Position numbers and translations under genes: made by a program. Shown one piece after another: positions 1 to 9,493 of a stretch of 64,000 nt of DNA. The stretch comes from CAVPFA01 sp963703655 (GTDB lineage: Bacteria; Actinomycetota; Acidimicrobiia; Acidimicrobiales; Bog-793), in contig CAVPFA010000008.1 of NCBI GenBank assembly GCA_963703655.1, positions 1 through 64,000 of the forward strand, in the 5' to 3' direction. Within the stretch, counting starts at the first letter, position 1, and each line of letters begins with the position of its first letter. The notes under the pieces are model-generated. The model was not told the origin of the DNA, made no database searches, and was given only the letters and a program-made list of their open reading frames with translations.

Positions 1-184
1 GCCATCTCTGGCGAGACGGTCAAGCGCCGCACCGCGGAATGCGGAGCTGCTTTCCGATCCGGGTCACGACGAGCGGACACGAGCCGGACTTGATGGCGGC
101 ATAGAGAGTCGAGCGCCCCATGCCGAGAACCTCCGCCGCCTCGGCGACGGTGAACAGCAACGGGCTCGAGGTGCTCCGTCTCAT
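1..184 (-). pseudogene. HTH_17 excisionase-like DNA-binding protein, frameshifted, runs off the left edge
   Basis: Read from an ATG at 184, the protein opens with a winged-helix/MerR-like helix-turn-helix of the excisionase (HTH_17) type: FTVAEAAEVLGMGRSTLYAA, then an I-G-K-Q-L-R-I-P-R wing. In this frame it stops at 20-22 after 54 residues (IPRCGA). Removing one base near position 31 gives IPRAALDRLARDG, which is how this family normally ends, and runs to the window edge. So one inserted base, real or from sequencing, truncates it. Such proteins control excision or act as small regulators on integrated elements, which fits the relaxase downstream. The start overlaps a short upstream ORF (ATGA). 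Family call is firm; exact role is inferred. Confidence 0.65.
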
Positions 185-246
185 GGCGTGACCGAGCTGA
201 CGAAGCTGTGCAGGTCTGCATCGTCCACGGTGACTCGGACGGTCAT
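181..246 (-). CDS. 21-residue ORF overlapping the start of the HTH gene
   Basis: A 21-codon ORF starts at an ATG at 246, with a strong GGAGAGGAGGG ribosome binding site just upstream, and its TGA overlaps the HTH gene's ATG (ATGA). The HTH gene has no comparable site of its own, so translational coupling is plausible. The peptide (MTVRVTVDDADLHSFVSSV...) matches nothing I know. It may be a leader peptide or the remnant of a larger N-terminal domain. It is listed because the ribosome binding site is better than any other in the area. Confidence 0.35.
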   Translation of the reverse strand: MTVRVTVDDADLHSFVSSVTP

Positions 247-559
247 CGTCCCTCCTCTCCGAGCGATCCCGACGACCGCTTCTACTTAAAGAGGCACTTG
301 GGACTCCAAGCTATTGGTTCGCGCTTGACCCGTCTGCGGCGGTGTCCGCGATTCGGGCGAGCGACGACCAGTTCAAGGATCCGGGCCGACGTTGCTCGAG
401 TGGCCCCGCTCGATCCGGGAGTCAGCCGGCTTGTGCAGATCGAACAGCGCCTCTCCTTCCGGCTCTGGAGCGAGACAGTCCGAACAAAGTGCGTCGGCCA
501 CGCTCAGCCCCCCGACGCCTCGAACGGCTGTGCTGCTCCGGTTCGCCAACACTCTGTGA
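247..559. other. intergenic region without recognisable gene
   Basis: This is the space between the HTH gene leader and the broken phosphatase. Several overlapping short frames are open on both strands, but none has a recognisable domain, consistent codon use or ribosome binding site. I see no RNA gene. It probably holds the promoter of the minus-strand HTH gene near 250-300 and decayed sequence beyond. Confidence 0.4.
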
Positions 560-905
560 TCACTCGCTCGAACCAGTGCGACCCTCGCCTACGCGTTCGT
601 CATGACGTGAGTCCAACCACTGCTTCTGCTCCTGTGTATCCGGAACGTCGAGCCCACGTGCGCTTGCGACAGATTCCCACGCGGCCCGCGATGGGCACGC
701 CTTCCAGCACGAGCAGACCAGCGGCCACAAGCGAGGACCTCCCGATGCCCATACGGCAATGAACGACGACGGGGTTGTCGGCCCGCAACGCACCTGCAAG
801 CTCACTGAGCAGAGCTTTGAAGTCCTGCACGCCTGGTACGCCGCGATCGGGCGTCGGGAGGTTGAGGAATCTCATTCCTGCCGCCGTGACCACATCGGAC
901 TCGGA
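560..905 (-). pseudogene. dual-specificity/tyrosine phosphatase remnant
   Basis: The minus strand encodes the cysteine phosphatase signature HCRMGIGRSS (about 761-732), preceded by the general-acid region PTPDRGVPG. The family's C-terminal part, AAWESVASARGLDVPDTQEQ, is in the next frame, so the gene is broken by a single-base indel at about 686 (GVPIA|AAW). The N-terminal part before the PDRG motif (about 905 upwards) is missing and the opposite-strand BNR gene starts within 60 bases. The catalytic Cys and Arg are still encoded, but the protein would lack its N-terminal beta-sheet. A truncated, frameshifted pseudogene is the simplest reading. Confidence 0.7.
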
Positions 906-960
906 TCCCGAGGCGGCGGGTACCTGAACCGCGCTCTCTTCTCCCGGACGCCGAGCGACA

Positions 961-3214
961 ATGGCGCCGGTGCGTCCCCGTGTGTTTGCCGTCCTTGCCG
1001 CCGCCGTCATCGCCGCGGCCGCGGGATACGGCGTCTCCCTCGCGACGAAGCCCTCGGCACCGTCCGCCGGCGGCTCCGGCGCGTCAGCGGCAAAGTCCGT
1101 CCCGCTCGCTCACCTGGCGCTCGCGGGAGCTCGGCACGGCCGCCTTCGGCGCCACCGCCTGCGCCGGACCGCAGCGGTGCTTCGCATTCGGGCTCGGCGG
1201 CACCTTCGCCACGAGCACCGACGGAGGGAGGAGCTGGACGGTCACCCAGCTCTCCATCACGGCGAAGCTCACGGTGGTCGCCGCCGCCTGCCCGAGCGCC
1301 AATCGCTGCGTCGCGCTCGGGGAGCCGGCGATATCGGCCGTCCCGCCGGCCTCGTCGCAGGCGAGGCGCGGGCGTCGCGCTCGCCTCGAGCGATAGCGGG
1401 CGCTCCTGGTCTGAGGCGCTTGTTCGCGGCCCCGCCGTCCAGTTCGCCGGTGGGCTCGCCTGCCCGAGCACCGCCGATTGCTACGCCACCGCCTCGAGCC
1501 TGGCGGGTCCTGCCTCTGCCGGCTTCCTGCTCGCCAGCACCGACGGGGGCGTCAGCTGGACGACCCGCCGCCCCGGCCCTCGCTACGGGCTCGGCGGGGC
1601 GCTCGCCTGCTCGGCGGTGAGCCGCTGCTTCGCGGCCGGGGGTCCGGGCGGCATCGTCGCCACGAGCGACGGGGGGCTGCGCTGGGTAGACGAGAGCGAG
1701 CCGATAGGCGCTGGCGGGAGGCTCGGGGTCGAGGCGCTCGCCTGCTCGAGCCTGACGACCTGCGTCGGCGTCGGGATCGAGCCGAGCCCGGGCTACCCGG
1801 TGATCATGACGACGAGAGACGGTGGCTCCTCGTCGGCGCTTTGCCGAGCTCGGTCCCCCGAGCAGCAGAGCGGGCGCGCTCTCAACGAAGTAAGTACTGG
1901 CGAGTACTTGGCGGTCAGCTGCTCGGGACTGCGCTGCGCTGCCGTCGCCGACACGTTCACCGAGATCGGCCTTCTCGCCGAGAGCAGCGACGGCGGGAGG
2001 ACCTGGCGCGAGTCAGCCCTCGGAAGAGGCGGATCGTTCTCGGGGGTGACCTGCGCCGCAGCGGGCGGTTGCGTCGCGGCGGCACGATCGGTGACGGCTC
2101 GGCGATCCTCGCCCTGCGGATCGAGCGGGCACCCGTGGACCAAGCGCTACGTCGGGCCGAGCACCGACTTCTCGTCGCTGTCGTGCCCCTCGACGCAGCA
2201 CTGCGTGGCGGCGGGAGGCGCCGGACCGGTCCCGGTCGCAGGGCGGCGATGGCGACAAGCGACGACGGCGGGGCGCACTGGTCGGCCACCGCCCTGCCCG
2301 GCGGCCTAATCGGGATCGACGCGCTCGACTGTCCGACGAGTCGCCGCTGCCTGGCCGTCGCCGACGTGGCCGCACCAGAAAAGCTCTTGCAAGATGGCAA
2401 CCTCTTCGTCGGCGCGATCATCTCGAGCGACGACGGCGGGCGGAGCTGGCGGCGTGACGCGCTACAGGCGCCAGTCGGCACGCTCGACGCCTGCTCAGCT
2501 GCCCTACCGCCTCCACCTGTTACGCCGTCGGGGCGACGGAAGAAGGCTCCGGCGTGCTGCCGCAGGACCTCGTCGTGAAGACGAACGACGGCGGGGCGCG
2601 TTGGGTCGCCGATCAGGTTCCAGCCTTCCCGCCTCAGCCGCCCGTCGGTAGCTCCGGCTCAGAGATCCTCGTCGGCGGACTGACAAGCGTCTCTTGCTTC
2701 GGCCCGCGCCGCTGCCTCGCCGGCGGCCCGGCCGGGGTGCTCGCGACAAACGACAGCGTCCACTGGGCCGTCCGGTACCAGACGCCCGGCCCGGGCCACG
2801 GAGGGATGGTGGCCTACGGCATCCTCTTCGGCCAGCTCCAGCTTCTTGCCTGCCGAACCCGTCTCGCTGCGTCGGCGCGTTCACCGACGCCGCCAGCTCC
2901 GAACGTCTGCGCATTAGCACCGACGGCGGCCGGTCGTGGGGCACGGTGGTGTCGCCGGCGATCACCATCAACGCGCTCGACTGCTCGACAAGCCGGGATT
3001 GCCGTAGCTGCCGGATCGGATGCGGACGGAGCGGTCGTCCTCGAGACCTTCGACGGAGGCCGCCACTGGCGCGTCGCTCCGGTGCCGGTGCCGGCTGGCG
3101 GCGCCGACCGACAGCGTCGCGGCTGCGAGCTATACCGCGATCGCTTGCGCCGAGCCGGCCTATTGCGTGGCGCTCGGCGCCGGAGGGACCGGCGAGGTGG
3201 CGATCGCCCGCTGA
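961..3214 (+). pseudogene. secreted BNR/Asp-box (Ycf48-like) beta-propeller protein, multiply frameshifted
   Basis: The N-terminus (ATG at 961) is a signal sequence or anchor (VFAVLAAAVIAAAAGYGVSL) followed by an Ala/Ser linker. After it come many Asp-box units of the form S-T-D-G-G-x-S-W (for example TSTDGGRSWTV, ASTDGGVSWTT, SSDGGRTWRE, TSDDGGAHWSA, SSDDGGRSWRR, ISTDGGRSWGT, ETFDGGRHW), each paired with a C-x(4-6)-C segment such as CPTSRRCLAV. These build a beta-propeller outside the cell. The units are spread over all three plus frames: the frame changes near 1130, 1385, 2230, 2510-2550, 2860, 3010 and 3100. No single frame gives the protein, so it is a pseudogene or a badly sequenced gene. 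A related intact gene lies at 15563-16771. Confidence 0.75.
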
Positions 3215-3292
3215 GCCCGGCCCGCGGACGGTTCGAAAACGAAGCGACACCCGCGGGCGTTGTCCTCCGTCGATCTCGGTGGGGTGCTGTCC

Positions 3293-3314
3293 TCCCGCGA
3301 GCCGCCTCGCGGGA
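3293..3314 (+). terminator. GC-rich hairpin after the BNR gene
   Basis: TCCCGCGA, a 6-base loop, then TCGCGGGA forms a perfect 8-bp stem about 80 bases after the BNR stop codon. There is no U-run, as is usual in GC-rich actinobacteria. It could serve as a terminator for the upstream gene. Confidence 0.4.
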
Positions 3315-3407
3315 CGGCCCCGAACGGTTGGTCGGTGCGTTCGCGCATCACTGCGTCGGTCAAGGCACCCGCGCCAGAGTTCGGCATGGTCCACTGGACG
3401 GCGGCCA

Positions 3408-3590
3408 TCCACCGACCCCATGCACCGACCCCATCCACCAACCTCATTCACCGGCCACCTCCTTCACCGACCTCCTGAATCGGCCACCTCCTTCATCGAC
3501 CACCTCCTTCATCGACCCCACCTCACCTTCTCGTGGACCCACCCCCTCGACCAACCACCTCGTCGACCAAACTCCCCGACCACACACCCT
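3408..3590. repeat. degenerate CCACC/TTCATCGACC tandem repeat upstream of the relaxase
   Basis: A cytosine-rich, almost G-free plus strand is built from imperfect copies of two short units, roughly CACCGACCCCATC and GGCCACCTCCTTCATCGACC. The copies shift phase and end near the start of the relaxase. Long frames cross it in several phases but give only Pro/Ser/Thr/His low-complexity peptides, so it is not convincingly coding. Direct repeats just upstream of a relaxase gene can belong to an origin of transfer, but no nic-site consensus was recognised. Confidence 0.6.
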
Positions 3591-3724
3591 CGGCATCCAG
3601 GGGTAGTCGCTCGTGTGAGGCGGTGACCTGGGCCTCCCGGGTCGAGTTCAATAGCCTGGATCCGCCAGTGCGTCTCTCAGTAGAGGCGGTCATCGCGATC
3701 GCCCTCGACGAAGAGGAGCACGAC

Positions 3725-6700
3725 GTGATCTCGATCCGCCGGATCAGCTTGGGAGGCGGATTCCGCTACCTGATGGACTCGGTCGCGAGGGGCGACGGAG
3801 CCTGCGAACAGTCCTCGTCGCTGGCGGCGTACTACGCCGAGTCGGGCACTCCACCGGGGGTGTTCCTCGGCGCCGGCCTCGCCGATCTCGACGGCGGCGT
3901 CGGGGTGAAAGCGCGCACGCAGGTGACCGAAGAGCACCTCTTCAGCATGCTGGTCGCGCTCTGCGATCCGATCAGCGGCGAGGCGATCGGCACTACGGCG
4001 AGGGCCCCGGCCGGCGGAGCGCCGGTCGCCGGTTTTGACCTTACTTTCAGCCCGAGCAAGTCGATTTCGGTCGCGTGGGCGCTCGCCGACGACGGGACCA
4101 GGGCGGTCATCTACGAGTGCCACGAACAGGCGATCGAGTACGTGATCTCCTACGCGGAGCGCGAGGTGTTCCACTCGCGTTCTGGCAAGAACGGGGTCGT
4201 GGAAGAAGACGTGACCGGCGTGGTCGCGGCTGGGTTCACGCACTTCACGAGCAGGGCTGACGACCCTCAGCTGCACGACCACCTCGTCGTTTGGAACCGG
4301 GCCAGATCGGTGTCGGACGGCAAGTGGCGCACCCTCGACTCCAAGGCGATCTTCAAGGCGACGACGACGCTGTCTGAGCTTCACCAGGGAGTCCTGTCCG
4401 ATCTTTTGACCTCGGCGCTCGGTGTCGGCTGGGAGGCGCGCGGACGGCGCCATTCGGCCAAGCCCCGCTATGAGATCACCGGGGTCCCCGAGACGCTCAT
4501 GTCCGAGTTCTCGCGCCGGTCCGGCCAGATCGTCGCGAAGTCCGAGGTCCTCCGGGCCGAGTTCGCCGCCGCTCACGGGCGCAGCGCCAGCGCTGTCGAG
4601 GACATGCGCTTGCATCACACGGCGACGATTCTCACCCGGCCCGACAAGACCAAGCACAACCTTGCCGAGCTCACGACACAGTGGCGCGGCCGGGCCGCCG
4701 GTCACCTTCCCGAGGACGGCCAGATCGCCTGGGTGTCGAGCTTGAGCAAGCTCAACGACCTGCCGCTGCTTCACCGCGACGACCTCGGCGAGCCGATCCT
4801 CGCCGATGCCGCCGAGGCCGTTGTCGCGACGGTTGCCGAGCGCCACTCCACATTCGGTCGCCAGAACCTTCTCGCCGAGGCTCATCGGATGCTGCACGGC
4901 GTGCGCTTTGCGTCCCCAGACGACCGGGTGGTCGTCGCCGAGCACATCGCGGATCTCGCCGTCGCCCGCTCGTTGATGCTCACGCCGCCGTCGCTGCACC
5001 ACACTCCCGAGCGTTACGTGCGCCCCGACGGGTCGTCGCGGCTGTCGCCCAAGAGCCACATCGTCTATACGACCGCGACGCTCCTCGAAGCAGAATCGCG
5101 CCTGTTAGAGGTCGCCAGAAAGACGGCGGGACCCAGAGTGAGCGTCGCTGTCGTCGCGAAGGTCGTCGGGGAGAACCTGCCGGGCCGCGACATCGCGCTC
5201 AGCATGGACCAGGCGCTCGCGGTTGAGAAGATCGCCACCTCAGGACGCCTACTCGACGTGCTCGTCGGCCCGTCCGGCACCGGCAAGTCGACCACCATGG
5301 CGGGGCTTCGCGCCACGTGGGAGGAGGCCTACGGTCAGGGCTCGGTGATCGGCCTCGCCCCCTCGGCCGCAGCCGCACAAGTGCTCGGTGACGAGCTCGG
5401 TATCGAGACGGAGAACACCGCCAAGTGGCTCACAGAGTGGCGGCGCATCCCAGAGCTTTCCGCACGACGCGACCGCCTGGCTTTGAACCTCGCCCGGCAC
5501 GCCTACCCCCGCTCTCCGAGCGCGGCCAAGCTCCACCGCGAAGCTCGAGGCTACCGACCGGGCCATCGCCGAGCGGCGGCTACAGGCGCGGACAGCTCGT
5601 CATGATCGACGAGGCAACCCTCGCCGGGACGCTCGGGCTCGACGAGCTCGTCAGCGTCGCCGGGCAAGCCGGATCGAAGGTGCTGTTGCTCGGAGACGGA
5701 GAACAGAACGGGTCCGTCGAGGCGGGTGGGGCGTTCTCGCTCCTGGTGCGAGACCGCGGTGATCTCGTCGCGGAGCTGACTGACGTCCGGCGGTTCCGCT
5801 CGGAGTGGGAGATCACCGCCAGCCTCCAGCTCCGCCGCGGCGACAGGTCGGCTATCGACTCTTACCAAGCCCACGATCGCATCACAGGCGGTGATCGCGA
5901 AGTCCTGCTCGACGCCCTCTACGCGGCGTGGAAGGAAGATGTTGACGCCGGCAAGACGAGCCTGATGATCGCCGCCGACGCGGTCACCGTCTCCGAGCTG
6001 AACCGGCGCGCGAGAGAAGACCGCGTCTGCGAAGGGACGGTCACTCAAGACGGCGTGCCGATAGCCGGGGGACAGACTGCAGGCGCAGGCGACGAGATCG
6101 TGACCCGTCAGAACGACCGGGCGCTCACTGCCGGCAAGAGCTGGGTCAAAAACGGCGACCGCTTCGTGGTCTCTTCCACCAGCTCCGATGGCAGCATGAC
6201 CGTGCGCCGCAGCTCGAGATCCTCCGAGGTGGTGTTGCCCGCGGACTACGTGGCCCAGCACGTCGAGCTCGCGTATGCGACGACCGCATTTCGTTCGCAA
6301 GGTCGCACCGTTGACACCACGCACTCGATGGTCGCTCCGACTACGACGCGCGAGGTGCTGTATGTCGCCGCGACGCGAGGTCGCGAGTGCAACTGGCTTT
6401 ATGTCGACACCACGTACGACCCGGATCCTGCGACGAGCCACGACGGCGTCGTCGTGCCACAAAGCGCTAGCGACGTGCTGGCCGGCGTGCTCGCGAACGA
6501 GGGTGCGGAGCGCTCCGCACACGAGGCTCTCGAGCGTGCTCAAAGCCAGGCAGAAGACTTCGCCACCCTCGCGGCCGAGTACGAGACGCTCGCCCGGGTA
6601 GCCCAACAGCAACGTTGGGACGACTTGCTCGATCGGTCGGGTCTCGGACACGGCCGTCTCGAGCAGGTACGCCAGAGCGCCGCCTACGGCCCACTGCTCA

Positions 6701-7284
6701 CCGACCTTAGAGATGCTGAGTCGCGCGGTCTCGACGTGGAAAGAGTCTTCCCCGATCTCGTCGCGGCTCGCGCACTCGACGACGCGGAGGACCCAGCCGC
6801 GGTCATGCACGCCCGGGTGGGAGCTTGGGCACGAGCCGACGGGTCGGACCAGCATGCGAGTACGAACCTCATCGCGGGACTGATCCCCCGAGCTGCCGGC
6901 GTCACCGATCCGGACATGGCCCGGGCCCTTGACGAGCGGGACGTCGCGATGGGGCGCCGGGCGCGGGAGATGGCAGAGCAGGCCATCGTGGAGGGACAGG
7001 CCTGGGCGCGCTCCCTCGGTGCGCCACCCTCGGACCCGATAACCCGGGAACGTTGGATGGAGGCCCTCTCGATCGTCGCTGCCTACCGGGACCGCCGGAA
7101 GCTCGGCATGGACCATCGACCCCTTGGCCCCACCAGCGCGGTCGAAGCGGTCGGCGAACGCAACCGCGCCCACGCGGCGCTCCAGCGGGCGATCAAGCTC
7201 GGCGTGGAGCCCCAGAGGCAGCCAGCCGAAACCCACTACGCCGTCGAGGTCGGTACGGCTGCTGAACGCTCGCTTGCACTCTGA
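3725..7284 (+). pseudogene. MobF-family relaxase-helicase (TraA/TrwC-like), two indels
   Basis: This protein would nick and unwind plasmid or element DNA during conjugation. I start it at GTG 3725 because GAGGAG lies upstream and the typical MobF opening follows (ISIRRISLGGGFRYL). Tyr36-Tyr37 (AAYYAESGTPPG) are the probable nicking tyrosines; His173, His184 and His186 (LHDHLVVW) form the three-His metal cluster. The RecD-like helicase follows with Walker A VGPSGTGKSTT (about 5268-5300) and MIDEATLAG after the break. The frame is lost between about 5543 and 5591: two extra single bases separate KLEATDRAIAERRLQA and GQLVMIDEA from the frames on either side. The rest is open to TGA at 7284. About 1,186 codons, normal for the family. 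No coupling protein or type IV secretion genes are nearby. Confidence 0.85.
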
Positions 7285-7321
7285 TCCCGTAACGGCCAGC
7301 GGGACGGAGCGGGGAGGCGAA

Positions 7322-7435
7322 GTGTGGCATCGGGCGCACCCTTCGCTGGTCGAGTGGGAGCAACGCTTCATCGAACGGACCGGAGCGCATTCGCAATCAA
7401 GCGCTCTCAGCGACAAGCCCACCTCGGGTCACTAG
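7322..7435 (+). CDS. 37-residue protein of unknown function downstream of the relaxase
   Basis: A GTG start at 7322 is preceded by GGGGAGG at good spacing, 38 bases after the relaxase stop. The peptide VWHRAHPSLVEWEQRFIERT... looks like a compact helical protein rather than random translation. It may be co-transcribed with the relaxase. No family recognised. The short length keeps confidence low. Confidence 0.35.
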   Translation: MWHRAHPSLVEWEQRFIERTGAHSQSSALSDKPTSGH

Positions 7436-7529
7436 TCCTCCGCGGGTGAGGCCGCTGACAACCCGCCATCATGCTCCGATCGTAGGTCGGCTCCGAGTGT
7501 AGGGTCGATCAGCTGAGCATTGTCAGGAT

Positions 7530-8819
7530 GTGACGAAAATGAGCTGGAGTCCCTCGGGTGATGGCAACCCGCTGGGTGAGCGTTGGTGGCTCCAGTTCGA
7601 CGAGCAGGTCCTGTGGGAGGGTGCTCCGGACCCGACGGTAATCTTCGCCAAGCAAGACCGGGTTCTTGTTCCCTTCAGCATCGTCTGGGCGGGCTTCGCG
7701 CTCTTCTGGGAAGCGGGCGTCAGCACGGCTGGCTTCATTCCCGGATCGATCTTTGGGCTTGTCTTCGTCATTGTCGGCGTGTACTTGGTCATCGGGCGGT
7801 TCTTTTACAAGAGATGGGATCGTCGGCGCACCCGGTACGTAGTCACCAACCGCAGGGCGGTGGTACTGCGCTCGGGTGGGCGCTCTCTCCAAGAGGCGCC
7901 GATCGCGTTCGCTCCCATGCAGGTCGAGCTCGCCCGGGATGGTCGGCACGCTTCAGTGGTTTGGTCACTGGACCCCCAACCCGACCGGCAGGCAGGCGGC
8001 TTCGCTCGCCTCACCAGCACGGGCGCGATGGGCAGCACGTGGTTGATCGGCAGCGGTTGGCCGGGGAGCGGTGGCAGCCGCACACCGGCGGTGGCCTTTC
8101 TCGACGTGACAGATTTCGAGCGCCTGCTCGCCGTCGTCAATCAAGTTCGTGCCGGTGCGTACCCACCGGTTCCGACTGCAGCGCCGTCGACTGGGTGGTT
8201 ACCTCCGCCACCGCCGCCGACAGCTAGGGAGTGGTTCCCCACTGGGGCCGCCATTAGAGGACCCGGGCTACCGGCGGCGGGCGCCGTCCTCATGGTTGGA
8301 TTGGCGGTCACGGTCTTCACGGCAGTGTTCGCTGTCAACCGGGTGACGAGATACCTGGATCATCCGCCGCGGATGTCGGCTCCCGGGTCGACCACTCTGG
8401 CTCTCGACCCCGGAACCTACGTGATCTTTGAGCACCCGAGTTCCCCGCGTGTGCCGAGCTACTGCCCGATCAGCAGCCAGTGTGCGACCTTCGGACCCTC
8501 AGACGTCGACGTCGTCAGCACTTCGGGAGTCCGCCTGGTCGTCGACGCCGACTTGAGTTCCGATCGGATCACTGAGGGTGATCTGACCTATCGCGGAGTT
8601 GTGGAGTTCCACGTGGCAAGAGCGGGCTCCTACAGGATTGTCGTCCGGCCATCGGCTCCGGGGCATCTCGTCATTGATCCGTCTCCCGGTCAGGAGGTCC
8701 ATGCCTTTGCAGGCTGGATCGCTCTCGGAGGCGCTGGTCTGATCGGGATTGTCACGGGGGTGGTCTCGATCGCTCGCACTCGTCGGAGGCGCCGTCTGCC
8801 GGCAACGTTGCCTCCCTAA
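7530..8819 (+). CDS. membrane protein of unknown function, PH-like cytoplasmic region
   Basis: A 429-residue protein from a GTG (ATG three codons later is an alternative). Two hydrophobic hairpin segments lie at about residues 47-93. A basic/aromatic segment follows (RRRTRYVVTNRRAVVL), typical of the bacterial PH-like domains found after paired TM helices. A Pro-rich linker (WLPPPPPPTA) precedes a third TM near residue 250, then an external Cys-containing domain and a final TM near residue 400 with a basic tail. The frame is intact, unlike its neighbours. Function unknown; membrane topology is the only firm inference. Confidence 0.65.
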   Translation: MTKMSWSPSGDGNPLGERWWLQFDEQVLWEGAPDPTVIFAKQDRVLVPFSIVWAGFALFWEAGVSTAGFIPGSIFGLVFVIVGVYLVIGRFFYKRWDRRRTRYVVTNRRAVVLRSGGRSLQEAPIAFAPMQVELARDGRHASVVWSLDPQPDRQAGGFARLTSTGAMGSTWLIGSGWPGSGGSRTPAVAFLDVTDFERLLAVVNQVRAGAYPPVPTAAPSTGWLPPPPPPTAREWFPTGAAIRGPGLPAAGAVLMVGLAVTVFTAVFAVNRVTRYLDHPPRMSAPGSTTLALDPGTYVIFEHPSSPRVPSYCPISSQCATFGPSDVDVVSTSGVRLVVDADLSSDRITEGDLTYRGVVEFHVARAGSYRIVVRPSAPGHLVIDPSPGQEVHAFAGWIALGGAGLIGIVTGVVSIARTRRRRRLPATLPP

Positions 8820-8919
8820 TCCACTCGGAGGCGGCAGTCGTAGTGGGCCGCTATTACGACCGGTTCAGGCCAATTCTGATCAGGCCAGTGGCTTATCGCG
8901 GGACACAAACGATCGCGGC

Positions 8920-9492
8920 TTAGCTAGCGGGAAAGATACTGCGGAGAATCTCAGGCAACTCCTGCCACTCATCTCGTGCCATAAAAAGGCAGAAGTTTGG
9001 AACGAGTATCCCTAAAAAGACGAGATGGCAACCGCCTCCGATGGCCAAAGGAACACCACCACTAACGATGCCAAGGAGCATGAACAGCAGTGACCCAAGA
9101 CACATCATCAATGTGTAGAGCTTTGTAACTCTGGAGACGCCAACCCTGCCTACCACGGCGGTTCCTGTGGAACGAGCTTCCAATCTGCCGATGTAGTGAG
9201 GGCGCCAAACATTTCCGCGTAGACCTGTCAACTTTTCGAGGTAGTACATATCAAACGCTCACGACTGAATCCGCCCTTGTAGCAAGACACCTTCCGACCT
9301 CAGGCGCTGCACCCGTCGCCAGTCGTCGCCGAACAGCGAGGGCGAGTCACGGGTGAACGTGCCTAGAGGCGACGTTGTTCGCGCCGACAACACTCGTTTG
9401 TAGTCCTCTGGGGACCGAGTGGAATAGAAGCGCAGTTCCACGCCGAAGATCCTTCCCCGTAGAGATCGTCTCCAGCTGGTCCAAGAAGACAT
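8920..9492 (-). pseudogene. small membrane protein gene, internal TGA and split by IS256
   Basis: One reading frame spans this interval with a single TGA at 9259-9261 (…GRIQS*AFDMYYLEKL…). The first part has YSTRSPEDYKRVLSART and SLFGDDWRRVQRL; the second has WRPHYIGRLEARSTGTAVVG, two TM segments and an acidic end (DEWQELPEIL). I recall this pattern from a family of short actinobacterial membrane proteins, with the stop falling mid-protein, so I treat both parts as one dead gene. The 5' end continues in the same frame beyond the IS at 10917-10993 (possible ATG at 10993), so the insertion also cut off the start. Function unknown. Confidence 0.5.
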
Positions 9493-9493
9493 G
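9485..9493. repeat. left 9-bp target-site duplication of the IS256 element
   Basis: GAAGACATG directly abuts the left end of the insertion sequence and recurs in the same orientation at 10917-10925 on the other side. IS256-family elements make 8-9 bp duplications. Confidence 0.85.

Noticed and set aside
3408..3590. CRISPR array
   Set aside because: The repeat units are imperfect, vary in length and abut each other without unique spacers; no cas gene is near.
5551..7422. Long minus-strand ORF of 623 codons
   Set aside because: It is the shadow of the relaxase-helicase; its translation has no domain and the plus strand shows conserved helicase motifs.
8920..9492. Two separate small genes
   Set aside because: They share one frame with a single TGA between them and together resemble one membrane protein, so one broken gene is simpler.
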